Shown piece after piece: positions 1-15,000 of a stretch of 64,000 bases of DNA; position 1 is the first letter of the stretch, and every line of letters begins with the position of its first letter. The notes below the pieces were generated by a model that did no database searches, was not told where the DNA came from, and saw only the letters and a list, made by a program, of their open reading frames with translations. Position numbers and translations under genes: made by a program. The stretch spans positions 7,977,089-8,041,088 of the forward strand of contig VZDJ01000219.1 of the NCBI GenBank assembly GCA_008694505.1, written 5' to 3'. Source of the DNA: Cyanoderma ruficeps (lineage: Eukaryota; Chordata; Aves; Passeriformes; Timaliidae).

Positions 1-3000
1 TAGAGAATTCTGACCATACCAGATTTTGATACAGAAAATAGATAAAACTGGTAAAAGCACACAGCTGGGATTAAGAACTGTTTATCCTTCATACTCCACA
101 CAATATTCTGCTTTCCTGCCTATAAAAGCCAAATACTACAGCAGGTCTTGGCAATGGACTTTTCAGTGTGATTCTGATGGGATTTCTACTGGCCTCAATG
201 GGACAAGTCACTGGGGTATCTATTTTGGAATTAAAGCCTGCTTTTCAACAACAAAAGCTCAACATTAATGCTTGTTTCATTGAAGGCTTTAAAATTGTGT
301 ACAGCAGTGATCCACCAGATCAAAATGCACAGTGCTTTTTTGTGATCTCCATAACTACGATGCTTTGTGGAGGATTTCCCTCACACTTATATCCAAAACC
401 CAGGTTTCTGCATACAAAAATATTTTCAGAGAATCCCCTTTTGGTAACAAGGAACAACATTTCCATTTCACAGGACAGACATGAAAATACATTTAGGAAA
501 GGATTTTCTTTCTATACGTAGGTTTAAAACTGAGTGACAAATCATTGCATGTTTTGGAATAACCAAAATCCCTGAGGCTCAGGAGCACCAGCACTTGCAG
601 GCTGAAGTGTTCTTTTTATGAGCAAAGCACTTATGCCAAGTCAATTTTGTGTATTATAAAGTCGTTATGAAGTGTAACTACTATGTGATATAAACAAGAC
701 CTAAAGCTATAACAAAAGAGGGTGAGTTTTTGTAATCAAAACCAAAGTGAAAATAATTTTTTTCCAGAGTTTTTCCACATAGAGTCCCAGTGACTGTAGG
801 CAAGGCTTAACAGGCTGAACACGTACATTACATGTGACTATACCCAATTTCAGATTCAAGTTTAAAACTCTGCTTCTACTTTAAGGGTAATTTTGTCTCC
901 ATCTGAGGCAAAAGGAGGACAACTGCGTGACTATTTTAGATTGCTCTCTGACATCATGTGTTAAAAACACTGATGCAAAGGTAGAATTCCCCATAAAACC
1001 CTAAGCCTGGCTCAACTCCTAAGTGAGGACTCAGACTACATGTTCAAGTTTGTGATGTTCTTTGGAACTTATGTCATACATTAGGGTTTGGCAGTAGCCT
1101 CACTTCCTTCTCATTTTCTGTTCTTCATTAAAACATGTTGGGAACAGGGCTTAGGTTGTTCACGTCTCTATTGCGTAATTCTTTGCTTTAAATACTTCTC
1201 AGAAGGTGGGAAGTCAAAGGGAATTAAAACAAAGGAAAACTCCAGTGATGAGAACAAAACTGTGTTTGGGGATAACCATCCCATAAGGAATGTGGCAGCA
1301 GATGTGTCAGGTGTGCTGGGGACAGAAGGACAGACTGCTCCTTTTGGTCCTGGGTCTGCTCCTCAGGGGAATGGAGGCACAATAAAGAGGCAAAGCAGCA
1401 GATCTGGTGCCAATTCTTAGGGAGTTTCTGTTGACAACATCTGTGCTCATGTCAAGCACTCAGATGATACCAAGACAAACGAGGCTTTCCCACAAACAAC
1501 AGTTTGTAAAATCTAGAAAGGAAATCTGGAACAGGGCTGAGAATTAGCATTAGAGTTTCTTTAATAATCTGAACTACGGAGCAAATCCTGCTCTATTCTC
1601 ACCCATTCCTGTGCCACCGTGGTATGACAGCTCAGCACCAGCATGGAGATGGAGCTGTGTTTTATTTCTGTCCTCAGCTGCCCAGCGATGACAGCTCCAC
1701 ACTGACTGATATGGGACTTGTCTCTTCCTCAAAGCCATCGTGCCAGGGTTATTGCTTGATTGTTTTTTACAACCCCTCAAGGCTGCGACCACCTCTCCAG
1801 CCCCTGCAATGCTCATCCCCAAACCTTTTCCACGAGGCCAATGTGTCAAGGCAATTCTCAGGCACAGTTGCAACAGTTCAAAAGGATCATATCACCCCCA
1901 GCCAGCCCAACAGCACCGTTCCCATGTAAAACAGTTAGGTAAGAATTCAGCTCTGTTTATTTACAGACTTTGTACCAATGTGGTATGAATCACAGCAAAG
2001 GGAAGGGGCACACATCCGTAATTGCTCTGGGAATAGACTGGTTTGCTTACTCCAAAGGAAAGCAGAGAATTTATTTAATGCAATAGGTCAGTTGTGCAGT
2101 ACTACATCCCTGGGGAAGAATTCTTCTCTATCAACCAGCAACAAAAATAAATAGATCATTCTGCCCAACAGTCACTTAAAAGTGCTGCAGCCCATCTGTA
2201 CATGAAAGTAGATTTTAGGAGAGTTACCCATAATAAATTAAACTCCAGTTCCTCATTTAATAAGTTATAGTCCCTCTACCAAAACAAGATAATGGGAAAT
2301 GAGACCATAAGGATGCACTATAAACCTGGAGGGACTTTCATCAATTTCTAAAATTATAAGGAATATTTGCAAACTCCGTCTCACTACATCATTAAAGTAA
2401 GCATGTGATACTTTAATGTCTTCCTATGAAAGCATGCCATCCATCAAAACCATGTTTCTGCTTAGGAAATGCAAGGAGTATAAATTTGATTCTTTCAATT
2501 AGACGTACTAAAAAAATCCACACTGAACTAAAAAATAGCCCCAAACTACTTATTCAAAATGCTTGTTACATTTTACAGTGCTGGACAGAGATTGAAATAT
2601 TCAAGCCAACCCTGAGCAACAAAGAGCCTACTTAAAATTTATGGATAGATTTCAACTTGTTCAGAAGAGAATGCATTAGTTAATGTCACTAGAAAAATAT
2701 TATTAGAATATGTTTCTTTTATTGATGAAATATGAGTAGAAACACACTAAGGGAATTGCTACATAGACACACAAAGACCTACATTGTTCCTTCTGGAAGT
2801 AACTTCTGAAAGTATAAATGAAAACTCTTCACTGTTCTGAGCTTTAGAAGTAACTCACATATAAAAAATATCTTTCCCATCAAAACCCAAATACAGCTCC
2901 TGTGCTTTGTCATCAATGCCTCACAGCTTCCAAAAGCCTGCTGGATTTTAGGGAAAGTGGATGAAGCCCAAGAGACAGGACTTGGGAGCACACAAACAAG

Positions 3001-6000
3001 CTCCTGATAATCCACAGGAAAGGAGATAAGTGGGCTCAATGTGAACCCCTTGAGAAGAAAACAAGAGGAAAGCCTCCTTCAACACTACTGCCTGAATCAC
3101 ACACTGCTCCATTTACCATCATGGTGGCCTACAACAAGAGGCTTCAGCAAAACAAATAGCCTCGGAAATGCAGCAGGTTTTAGGGCAGTTTCTTCCTGGA
3201 GCTGGAGAGGGAGGAGGGGAGAAGCAGACAGGCCATGCTGGAAGGAGCATCTCCCAGATCCTGGAGATCTCATGCCTGGAGTCCCATCAGGTGTTTCTGG
3301 GCTGAACCCTGGTGACCTCACACCATGGAAAGCTTTACCTGAGCCAGATGAAAAGAGCAGAGAACTCACCCTTGACATTTCATCACCACTGGCTGGAGAA
3401 ATCACAAGCACAGTGTGAAGTCTGGTGGGCTCAGACACTGACAAACTTCTCTGCTTAGTGGGAAGTAGGGAGAAGATTTCCTGTTTCCATTTAACATCAT
3501 CTTGACTTAAAAACAACAAGGCAAAACAAACCCAGGCCTCTCATTACGCCTTTTTTTTAGCTCCCTCCAAGCCTCACCTAGTAAAGTGCTCTAAGACAGC
3601 TCTAACTCCCAAGGCTGGCACATCCCCATACCTCAAACTGTCACTGCTCAGGAAGCCACAAACAACCTCTTCAGCTTTATTTGGCAGGTGACGAAAGAAC
3701 ATTTTTCCTCAGAAAACATCCCCCCAAAAGAGGCTTGGATTTGTTACAAAAGGGTTGGTGGTTTTTCATTCCTGCAGGGAACCCTCAGTGGAGAGGACAT
3801 GCTCCTGGGAGGTAGCCAGGGTCAGTGCTTCAGACCTCAATTAGTCATATTAAAAATCAGCAAATTTTAAAACCTAGGTGCCAGTACAGTGCTTAAAAAC
3901 GAGGTAATTCACAAAGCTGAAAACCAGGCTTTTTGTTTCTCTGATAGCATTCAAACAGTGCCAGAGCTTTTGGACTCATTCCTTTTTAGATGCCTGCATT
4001 GAAAATATGCCTCCTCTGTTCTCAGAGCTGCAGGTGCCCAAAAGCGACCACAGGAACCTATGGCTCAGGGAAACAGCTCCAGAGAGAAGGTAAAATAGTT
4101 ACTGCGTGGGGAACAACTCCTCACAGAGATCCCAAACCTTGCAGGATCTCTCTAAATCTCCACCCTGATGGCAACACCCACTTATCAATCAACACCACTT
4201 GGAGCAGGATTCAGATAAGGCCACGAAGCGACATAGGGTGGAAGGCTAACAGGAACAATGGTTATGACATTTTTTAGTTCCAGGATACAAGCAGGAAAAG
4301 AAGGCTGGGGATGACACTGCATCCTAATGGGAAAACACTAAGGCACAGAGATTTATCCAGCTAAAGTATAAACTCATAAATCCATGGGCAAGAACCCAGG
4401 AATTCTCAGTGATGTTTATTATTCTCTGAATACTTTCTAATAAATTCCCTCTTTAGTACAAAGCCTGCATGATCCAACTGTACATATTTACTTAGTATTC
4501 TCTCAAGTGGCTTACAGACTGGCTCAAAAAAAAAAAAAAAAGTTCCCATAGTGCGATTTCAAGAAAAGCTGGATACACTGGTTGGATTCAAAGAAAACTG
4601 GATGTAATGGCAGATTTCTTCTCATTGCACTCCAGATGGTCCTGATCCTGAAACCAACAGCTACCAGACTCACAGGTTTGCAAAGGGTCCATCTACCCAG
4701 CCAACCCACAACCCAGATCAGCTTAAAATCCTGGTACCTTGGGGCAGAGATTGCCAAACAAGACAAAAAAAATGCATCTTTGCATAGTGTCAAAAGGAAA
4801 AAGCAGCAGCAAAACATGTCCCCTCAGACCTCTCAGTTCTAGACCATCTTGTTTCTTATGCCAGCAGCAATTCTTCCCCCCCAGGTGTATTTTGTGTAAA
4901 CATGAAAACAGAGTTTTAAATGGCCTTTTTTCCTCTTTATAATACCTTTTCGGGGTTTTTTTTCCGCTAGATAACACACTCCAACAATTACGCCAAGAGT
5001 GATTAAAATCAATTATCTCCTTCTTGAGAACTTCAGAAAGGGTCAACCACCCACCCCACAGCACTGCTGACAGATGCCTGAAAACAAAACAACCAATCCA
5101 AACCAAAAACCCCAACATTTCAGTTCAACAAGTCTCCTGGAAAAGCCAGACCACATGTTCTTCACCTCAGGGTGAAGAAGAGAGGAAGCCTCAGCTATTT
5201 AACAGACTCAAAAATTTGGATGACAATCCTCAGTGCCACATGTGGCAGCAAGGGTTACTTCATTCAAGCTAAAACAACATATTAGGAGCATTTCTTTCCC
5301 CTGCACAGCAACATTACTTAATGGATGAATCAAGAAGAGCAACCCTGAAGGGCAAACTTCTCTTAACCGTGGAAAAGGCATGTTAAATAAGTAGTACAAC
5401 ACTTCTGGGATGCATTCAGCATGTCCTGGCTCCAGGCCCAGGAATATAAATCCATTCCTTACACTGGATTGAGTTTGCTTCAGTCTTTCCACTGGATGCA
5501 TTCCAAAGCCCTGTCCATCCCAACAGCAGCATCTCCACATCCCTCCCTCCATCCCCATGTTTTTCAAGAGTTCAGTCAACTAAAACTTCTTGATTGCCCC
5601 AGAGTAAGTGCTGGCCTCAGAGCTTGTCATGCCCAGTTAGTAACTCATGAGGCCAACATCAGCCCAGGGAACCTGGGCTGCTCTCACACACGGGGACTGT
5701 TCAGAACATTCTTAGCAAAGAGGAAACCTCTTCAGCCCATGACACCATCAATTACACTCAACAGCAGTGGCAGAGAGGGGGAAAAAAAAGATTTCCCAAG
5801 GGAAGAGGAGTCTGAATCCACATTCGTGCAGACAGACTCATCATCTGCTTTTCTTGGGTTTCTGATTATAAAGAGAAAAATATAAGCAAGATCCCAGATG
5901 ATCAAAAGACCAAGTGTCAGTGTCAGATGATTCATGGCTGCCCAGTTCCTCTTCATTTCAAGAGTGACAAAGTAAAATAAATTAAACCCAGCTGACTAAA

Positions 6001-9000
6001 ACAAGCCATCCTAATTCATGGATGAACCAGGAGAATCAAAAGCGTATGACAGTGTTAGCAGGAAGGCCTTCTTTTACATGCAAACAGCCCTCACTGTGTA
6101 AATGGCCAATTAATTTATGGGAGCCAGATGTCCCTGTTTAGGGCTGTTGTTTACCTTTCTGCTCTGCCCTTTGATAGATTGATAGATGTCACCATTTTTC
6201 AGCAGCGAGTGAGCAGCAGGGCCACTGCCTCCCAAGCAGAAAGGCCTTGCTATCCCAAACCTGATAATTTTCCTTCTCCACAAATTACATTCTCCTATTT
6301 CCAGACTTGGTTTGTAGTGAAACATATTTCCCTCAGTAAATGAGATGAAAGACAATCCTCCGGCTTTTAACAAATTTTTGTATGGAAACCAAAGCCAGAC
6401 TCTTCATATTAAAATGGGCAGAGGCTGTGGTTCCAGACCTGCCCCACAGAGTGCCAGCACTGCTGATGCAAAAATTCAACACAGGAAAAACAGCTTCCCC
6501 CAAACATATTGCCTATCAATATTTAATAGCAACAAAAAGAGGGAAAGGAAAACAAACATAATAGAGACAAAAGATATAGCTGAATCACATCATCGAGATA
6601 AGCAGAGCAAATTTTTCTTTAAAGAAGATATGCCAAAGTTGTCCAGAATCAGAGCTCAGTTTTATATTCACACTAGGCTATAAAGTAAAATCAAAGTCTA
6701 AAGACAACTGCAAAAATATAGGAGGTTGGCAGAGATCAAACTCTTCTAACCCCCTTGGTTCACTATTGAAATCCATGGAAAAACATAATCCATATGATAA
6801 ACAAAAGAATAAAAGCAGCTAGAAGTAGAAACTAATTAAGAGATGCATTGTACAATGAGAATGTCCATATCCTGTGGTAACCATTTTTAGCAGCTGCTAA
6901 GTAGTTTGATATGCAAACTGAACTTGAAAAAAGAGAAAAGTTGAGTTGCCACAAAATATCAAGGTCCTTGTGCTCTATCATGGTTAAAGATCAATGCACA
7001 CTGCCAGCTGCTCTGTTCATGTTCTCACACAGCAATGCAGAAAACAAGATTTCAAGATGGGCAGAACTTATTATCTGGCATACCCCATCAGTGGTGGTGT
7101 ACATTTGTCCCTCTAAACACTCATTTGCAGTAGATTTCCAAATCAATATTCTGCTCCAGCCCACACTGCAACCACAGTACACCCAGCAGTGTCCCTGGGG
7201 ATGTTCAGCAGCCAGCTGTGCCAGCCCCATTTCTTTGGTTACCCTGCCCCCCTGATAAGGAGAGATCTGGAATCCCACAGTCCTGAACCACTGAAATACA
7301 GAAGGTTCTCCCTTAAAGTGGTTTTCCCACCTTTCTCTCTGCATTGCCTCATTTCAGTTTGTTTTTTGAGGTTTTTTGGGGGGTTTAGGGTGTTGGGTTT
7401 TTTTGGTATAAACAGAGAGAAGGGAGCCTGGAACACTGAAGTTCACACATTTTCTAATTTTAGGGATTTTTAGTTTGATTCATCTTTTGTTTAGTTTTGT
7501 TGCTGTTGTTTGGGGTTTTTCTTTTTTTTTATTTTAGTGTTGTTTTTCTGTTTGCTTACTGACGTTATCTATAGCTGTGCTTCGACAGATTTTGATCTCA
7601 GATTCCTTTGCAACTGTCAAAACACCCACTTTGAAGCAGGCAGCAAGGGAGGCTCTTTAGCACCTTCCTGTCACGCTGGGAATCTTAAACACCTCAGGAC
7701 ACTGAAGCCGTGGTCTGAAGCCAGCCCACAACCCCACCTCCCTCCCCCCGAAGCACTGCAGAGTAATTTACCACAACACATCCCGCCGAATAGTAAAGGT
7801 AATCTCTCTTCAAAAGCCTGAACTTCTAAGTGTCCATGCAATTTATTTCCCTGATCAGTTCAATTTTTTCCCCCCAGTGGTCTGTGTAACAAAACAGTAT
7901 AATTCATGGCTGAATCTCGAGGCTTTCAGGTCAGATAAAGCTTCTATTGCTTCTAATCTGTTTGTAGTAAAAGCTGATAAATTGAACAGAAACAAGAATT
8001 GAGCCTAACACTAATAAAGGAGCACTTGATAACACAAGCTCCATCAATCTGAGCAGTGTTTCCACTTAAGATGATGCAGCTGAGATAGGAGAGACCTAAG
8101 CCTCAGTATAATTTTATATACCTGCTCACTTAAGTGGCATTCATGGCGATTAACACAAACAGTCTAATTTCTTTGTATGACCAGAGTATTATTTAATACA
8201 GACCAATTTTCCCAATCTTTCCTCTTGTTTCTGCTGTAGGTGGATTTCTGCAACTACCCAGTCAGTGCAAAGCACCAACTGCTAAGAGAAAGAAAGCTGT
8301 GCTTGTTATTTCCTAGAGACTTCCAAGTTTAAAGATCAATTTTGTATTATATTTTCCTCTACTGATTTTCATCTGTTCTGTCTTCAGTTTGAAATGTTCT
8401 CAGCAGTGAACATCTGTTAGAAAATCTCTTACAAAACCCCACTTAGTCTATGGCCCTTTAATCAAAGAAGGGTGAGGGTATTAAGAATTTAAAATAATAT
8501 ATCCAAGTTTAAAAACAAATACATGTGTTTTCTATTTGAGAATGTGTGTTATTACTTTCACATTCTGACCTGTTAAGTACACATGCTCTACCACAAGTCT
8601 CTCTGGAATTTTGGCAAGAACCAGCATTTATTTAATAAAAGGCCTTATTAATCGTAGGACTCTATCGTTGATACTCTGCATTTACACAGCACATTACATT
8701 TTCAAAGCACTCCAACATTAAATAATTCCAGCAGCCTGTTTATTTGCATAGATGGATGCACACAATTGTAGAGGAAATTATGAAACATGTTCACATGTTT
8801 CTGTCTGAAAGGAGTTATAAAAACTAAATTCTTGAGTAAATTGAAGATAGTTCACTATTTTTGGCACTGTATTATGAGAGAAAGCCTCAAAGCGAAGCAA
8901 AATTATTCCAGCATGTTTGATAAGGATTTGAGAGTGGGATTCCTCTCACCTGCCTCAGCTTGCCTTCAGAGGAGGGTTTGCCATTAGTTGTTCATCCCAA

Positions 9001-12000
9001 CCTGTTCGTAATCCAAAAAAATGCTGATGACCACCTCTAGAGAAATCCCCTGTCCCCAGGAGAGCTGCTTCTCCCCAGGGACTTCCAACCAGCTCTGTCT
9101 TGTGGACTCAGACCCAAGGAAGAGGGACATTTAAGGCAGATGAACTCAGCTCTGTGTCTGCCCATCTCTGGCCCGTTTAATTGGACAACCTTAACTAGAA
9201 AGATGAATGTAGCCCATAAAAGGACCAAAGGCATTTTGTTGTTACTGAACAGCACCAGTAAAACAGGCATTGCAAATTATTCTGAGCCAATCCTTGACAC
9301 AGATTACTTACAAACAAGGAGTTCTTTGATCCCAAGATACAAACAAGATTTTAGGAGCCCAGAAACCTTAATTGTCTTATATGTGTCCGGTATCTTACAT
9401 CAGTAGTTCTAACATTTGGAAGTCCTTCCCTTATTTTAATATGAAAAGACTTCCATTCACAAGCAGATAAGCAAGACCAGATCCTGGGTCAACATAAGGG
9501 ACAACTATTTGTGCTGCTACATGATATTTAATTAAGACCAGGAAATCACGCCCGCAGCTGACTGAGTTTGCGATGGTATCTTTTTATTCTATAGGAGAAA
9601 ACCAAGATTTTAAAGAATCACCCAACCAAAAAAGCTCTCATGTAACTTTAGACCCCATCAGAATTCCAGTGAAATTAATTGGAAAACCATAATATTTATT
9701 TGGTTAAGGTGGCATAGCCACACAAAAAAAACTTAAACAAAACTCAGCTTATAGACTTATTTCAGAGACAAAAAAAAAAAAAAAGCAAGCTTAATTCTAA
9801 TGAGAAAACCACTACTGGATTATTTTTGTGAAAATAAAATCCAGTGAGTAGCCAAAACAATCACCTCAAAATTTGCTGACAAGAGGTTTTTACTAGAGGA
9901 CAACTACTATTTGAGTGCTGCCTACCTGCATGGGCTACCTGGTGGGAGCAAGGTGCTGCTTTAAGCTGTTGCCCAGCTGTGCAGTGATTTGCCTGGGCAA
10001 ATGCTCACATGCCATCACAACAGATGGTGTGCCAAACCCACAAACCCAGCTTTCTCCACGGTGGTTAATATCACATGCCATGGCTGTGAGCAGGATTCTG
10101 GGCTGCACGAGGCAGTGCAGGGCTGGGGGGAGAGGGTGTTACATGGCTCTGCTGTTGGCAGCTCTGCTGACGCACATGGCAGCATTAGCAAGAAGCTGAA
10201 ACACGAACATGTGTGGGATGACTCTCCTCTTTATTATTAACCCATGTCCAACAGCGGGGAATAGGGAAAACGCTTTCCCCAGGTTGACAAGATCATCTCT
10301 TGAGCACTTGCACCAACTCCTGTGCTTGGTTACCCTGGGGGCAGGAAACAACTCTAGGAACTGTGCTGGGGGGAATTGCATTTGTACTCTTACCTGGCTA
10401 AAAACTCAAATCATGCCAACCAAAATAGCCAGGGGACTCTTCCTGCTCTTGGGCAGATACTTGAAAACACACAAGAACTGTCTATTCAATGGTTCTTTGC
10501 TGCCCCTTAAATTTCATCACCCTTTTCACCCTCCTCTGCACACTTCAAAGGCCCCCTGTCTCCTTTTAGAGAAAGGAGACACATACTGCCTCAAGATGTA
10601 GGTGAGCCCGAGATGTCTCTCGCCTTTCCCAATTACTCATCCATCTCCCACACACAAGACTATTTTATTTATCTGCACCACATTTTGTCTGTCATTTTAT
10701 CGCCTGGCACTCAGCAGCTGTTGGGTAATTACAACATGGACACACCACATGTATCTTGTCATTAGAAAACAACCCCCAAAAACCCCACATAGGGGAGCAA
10801 AACCCCAACCCAACCACACCCAAACTCTTCACAACACATGTTCAGCTTTAACTTCAACGAAAGCTCCCTGGAGAGCTCTAAACAGATGTGTCCTGCAGGC
10901 TTTATAGAAACTGCTTAGTCAAACATCCCACCACACCTTTCACGTTACTTTGACAGCTGTATCTTAAGGAGTTGGAGGAAGGTTGGTTAGGAAGAAAAAA
11001 AGGAAGGGCCAAGATTGACCAGACCCATGCACTTCAGAGAGATACTTTACGAAAAACACGAGATCATTATTTGGGATGTTGAAAGTTGTCTGCACAGAAG
11101 TTAACTCCTGGATGCACAAACAGCATGAGAATTCAGCGAGTTGATGGCACATCTCACTTTCTTCCAAGTTCACAAGTGGATTTCGTCCAAGCAAATCATT
11201 CTCCAAGAAGTTTGAGTCTCTTTCTCTTTCTAATTTCCAAGAAAAGCACACTCATCTTTCACTCAAACCACACCACTTCTCCCCTTCACACTGCAGGATT
11301 ACAGTGGTTTATACCACAGACAATTTTCTAACCTCCATTTTTCACTTTATCATCACAAGATCTAAAAGCAGCTCACTTTCTGTGCAAGTCCACCTCATTT
11401 CTCAATGTGGACATGAAAGTGCACTTCAGAGCAACAACATTCCTGCTCCAAAACCTAGCACAGCAATATTTGCAGAAGACTTAAAACCATGCAGTTGGAT
11501 CATGTCCTCAATAGGAAACAGAGTCCTGAGTAAATAAACACACATCTCAAAGTGTTTCTGCTTTTTTCTTTAAAAAACCCCAAAACTAAACATGCCCCCA
11601 AACCCCTCACAAAACAATTTTCCAGACTCCCAAATCTTGAAATAATTAACACTACCCTGATGTCCTGGTGATATTCATCATGGAGAGAGGCCTGAGAGTT
11701 TCCCCATTCCCAGGACGCTTCTACAGTGCTGCCATGAAGAGCACAACTCCAGAGGAAGGACTCAGACGAAGGGTTACAATTAATTGACCCCAAGTCAAAT
11801 CATCATCATTTTCTCTTTTATGGACACATGATAGGATGTTGTATATACCAAAACCTCCCTAATTACTGTGGTTTCCTTTTGGATAATAATCAGGAAAATA
11901 TACGAGTCCATGAAATCTAAATGGTAAACAACATGCAAAAGGGGGAAAAAATGAAAATGGGAAAAGCACTCATATTCTTGTTCTTATTTGTGTATATAAG

Positions 12001-15000
12001 AGCCTCCTCCTGGGACTAGAGCCTGGTAAAATTCCATGTTTACACTGCTTATGAAATTCAGGGATAGAGAGAACATATGATTGGACAGATTCCTTTAAAG
12101 TTTTTATTACTTTGAGTCCAGGTCTGGTAGAATTATGAAGATCTTCCCAAGCAGAATCAATAAAGGCTTTACAGCATCCTGGATAGTTGGCAAGTTTGTT
12201 TTTATCTTCTTCCTAGCTTTGTTCTGCTTCTCCTCCTTTGAAGTCTGCTGCAGAATAGAAACACTTTGGTGTTTGATGGTGCTAGTCAAGAAGCTTCTGC
12301 TGCACATTGGTAATAAAATCCACTAACCCTTTTAGAAAAGAGGACTGTACACAAACTAAGGATAACTATTAGAGCAGTCATTGATCCCTCTGTCTTGTCT
12401 GCAGGGGAAAACAGCTACTACTGACAAGCTGCACGAGATAAAATTGGTCTAAGGGGAGGGAAACTGCCAGTACAGCAGCAGAAGCAGAATCCTTGTGCCT
12501 TCACAGCACCAGCCACTTCTCCCATGCAAACCAGCAGAGCCATCAAATGCAGCCAGCAGCTGAACATGAAGCTTCACCCTACACAGAACATACAGCACAG
12601 GAGATTTGGAGCCCCCAAATAATACGTGACCACCTGTTCCTGGGGCAGACTCATCACGCATCCTGCTCATACCAGCGTCCTCACGGGGGGATATTGTTTC
12701 ACTGCCATATGTACCAGCCATAAATCACAGCCAGAGCCTTTTAGTTAGTGTTGTTAGCACTGCATTTACATCTGCAAGCCGCAGAAACTGTTGTGGTGCT
12801 AGCAGCACACAGTTCCCTCATGCGCTTCCANAAAAAAAAAAGTGGGTTTAAAAAAGTAACATAACCTAATGGGCAGAGTTGAGCCGAGAGCCTGAATTCC
12901 TCCTCTTGCTTTTGATCTTCTGCTTGTATTTAAAGACCTCCCAGGTTACGAAGCTGTCCCCACCAAGAGGCTGGAGAATGACAGCTGCAAACCTCATGCT
13001 GCCCGTCAAACCCAGCACAGAGTTCAAGAGCCCATGAGAAGAACTCTGCTTATTTTTATTGCAACACACAGTATTTTTCTCCTGTGTTTATTCTCCCAAC
13101 TCCTCCTCTCTATGCATGTGTAATTGACCCCTCCATTGACTCTTTGCTACTCTGGAAAACTACTGCTAAGACCACGAACCACAGATTACATTACAAACAC
13201 TTAAAATATCTTCTAAAGCAAAGAACAGTCGTGACCGCTCGTTTCATTCTTAAAAACTCGTTCTGATGTTCAGCACCAGGAGATGCATCAATGAAAAGGA
13301 AGTATCACTGCACTCATGGAAGACAAACTGTTTCCTCTCCGACCCTTGAGGAATGACAGCTCACTCCTCAGCTATGAGTGTCTTCAGCAGCAGGAGGGTC
13401 TGCAAGGTCTGCTGTGGCATCATGGAGCAGCAACAGCAGCCACAGCAACTGTGCCAATGCCTTTCTCTCCAGCTGAACCCCTGACTCTGTGTTAGGCATC
13501 CTCAAAACCCAGCAACAAACAGGAAGGAGAGAAGTGCTGGTCTCCTTTTGGTGGTTTCTCCAGAACAAAACGTTTTCAGAGAAGAAAAGAAATTCAACAG
13601 CTTTGGGAAGTGAGCATGCCAGTACCATCCAGAGGGGAAATCCATTACTCTTTGGAGAGCTGGGAGTTTATAGCCCTGACAGGCAAATTCTATCCTTATT
13701 ACAAGCATTTGCATTTTTCAGCACTCTGGTGTTACCCTGCCCCAGTCACACACAAAAACTATGGCAAGTACTGCACAAACACAGTGCCAAAGGTAACCCC
13801 TTACCCAAAAAGCTCCCAATTCATAAAGCAACAGCCCAACCAAACCAAGACAGAAGTACAAAACCTCCTAATGATCAATGTAGTAAAAAATGTCCTACCA
13901 GCCAAGCCTTTTCCCTTATTTTTAAAAACTGTGAGAGATTTACAAGTGGGACTCAGGATGGGAATGTTGAGATGGTTTTGCAGATGCCCACATGCAGCTG
14001 CTCCTGGGCATGAAGTTGCTTGTTTGAAATAAATGTGAGAACTGAGCAATAGAAGCACTGGCACCAGCTCTGTGGGTTTTTTTGATGAAGATCATTTGTT
14101 TTCCTATGGAGTTGCAACACAAACTGAGGTAATGTTAAATGTATGTTTGCTCTGTAAGATAATTTTAGAACTCTGCATCTGAAAACGTCACATAAATTTC
14201 TTTCTAAATACAAGTAGAAATAAGCTTTTACAAATGCTGACAATCAGTTGTGACCTCCTGCGCGATTCTGTGTTAAGAAACCAACAGAACAAAAAAACCC
14301 TCTTATTAAGATTGCAGAGTACTTTACACACAATCTTTAAAAAGCATTCAGGCCACAGGAAAGATCACCTTCAGGGATATTGGAGGAATACCAGTGATTA
14401 CAAACCACTCCTTTGGAACATCATAATCAAATAATAAAAATCCCATACAATTATAATTGTATGTACATAAACACAGAAGGTCAAGAAGGTGCATTCCATT
14501 AAGAGGATGCTGTGTTAGGCAGAAATGCATCTTACTCCTCCAAAAAGTCAATGGCAGCTTGGCAGCTGATCTGCTTATGACTTGGAAAGTCTTCTACCAA
14601 GATAAAGCAAACGTCTAATTTGACAGAATTGCCAAAATGGTTCTTATCTGTTCTTACTAATTCTTAAGCTAATGGTTTACAAATGTCTGCTCATTAGCAG
14701 TGCCCAAAAAAGCACACTGTACACAGCTTTCTTTTTTTAAAGTCATACAATACAAAAATCATAACAGAAGGAAAAAGAAAGGAAAAAACTTCTTGTAAAA
14801 TAAAAAAGCCTGAGCTATTTCAGGCAAAAAAATATGTGGAACTAAGTTAAGTAATTCAATCCAGGAGAGAAACCTGCATAGCAGATACTGAATTTATTAC
14901 TCATAAAGGAGAACTAACCAAAATTCTAATTGAAAAGCCCACTTCCCTATTATTTCAAATCATTACAAGGCAATGCAAAAAATGGAAATATTAATTTTCA

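Noticed and set aside
3097..3519. 140-codon minus frame with an internal GTGAGT
   Set aside because: Only a tiny exon could be built from the nearby acceptor, and the plus strand is also open here, so it reads as composition.
5732..5956. Minus frame with a membrane-like segment (LGLLIIWDLAYIFLFII)
   Set aside because: Hydrophobic runs are common in T-rich translation; no convincing splice sites or known family.
13489..14013. 174-codon plus frame
   Set aside because: No recognisable domain, other frames on both strands overlap it, and such a length is plausible by chance in 64 kb of vertebrate DNA.
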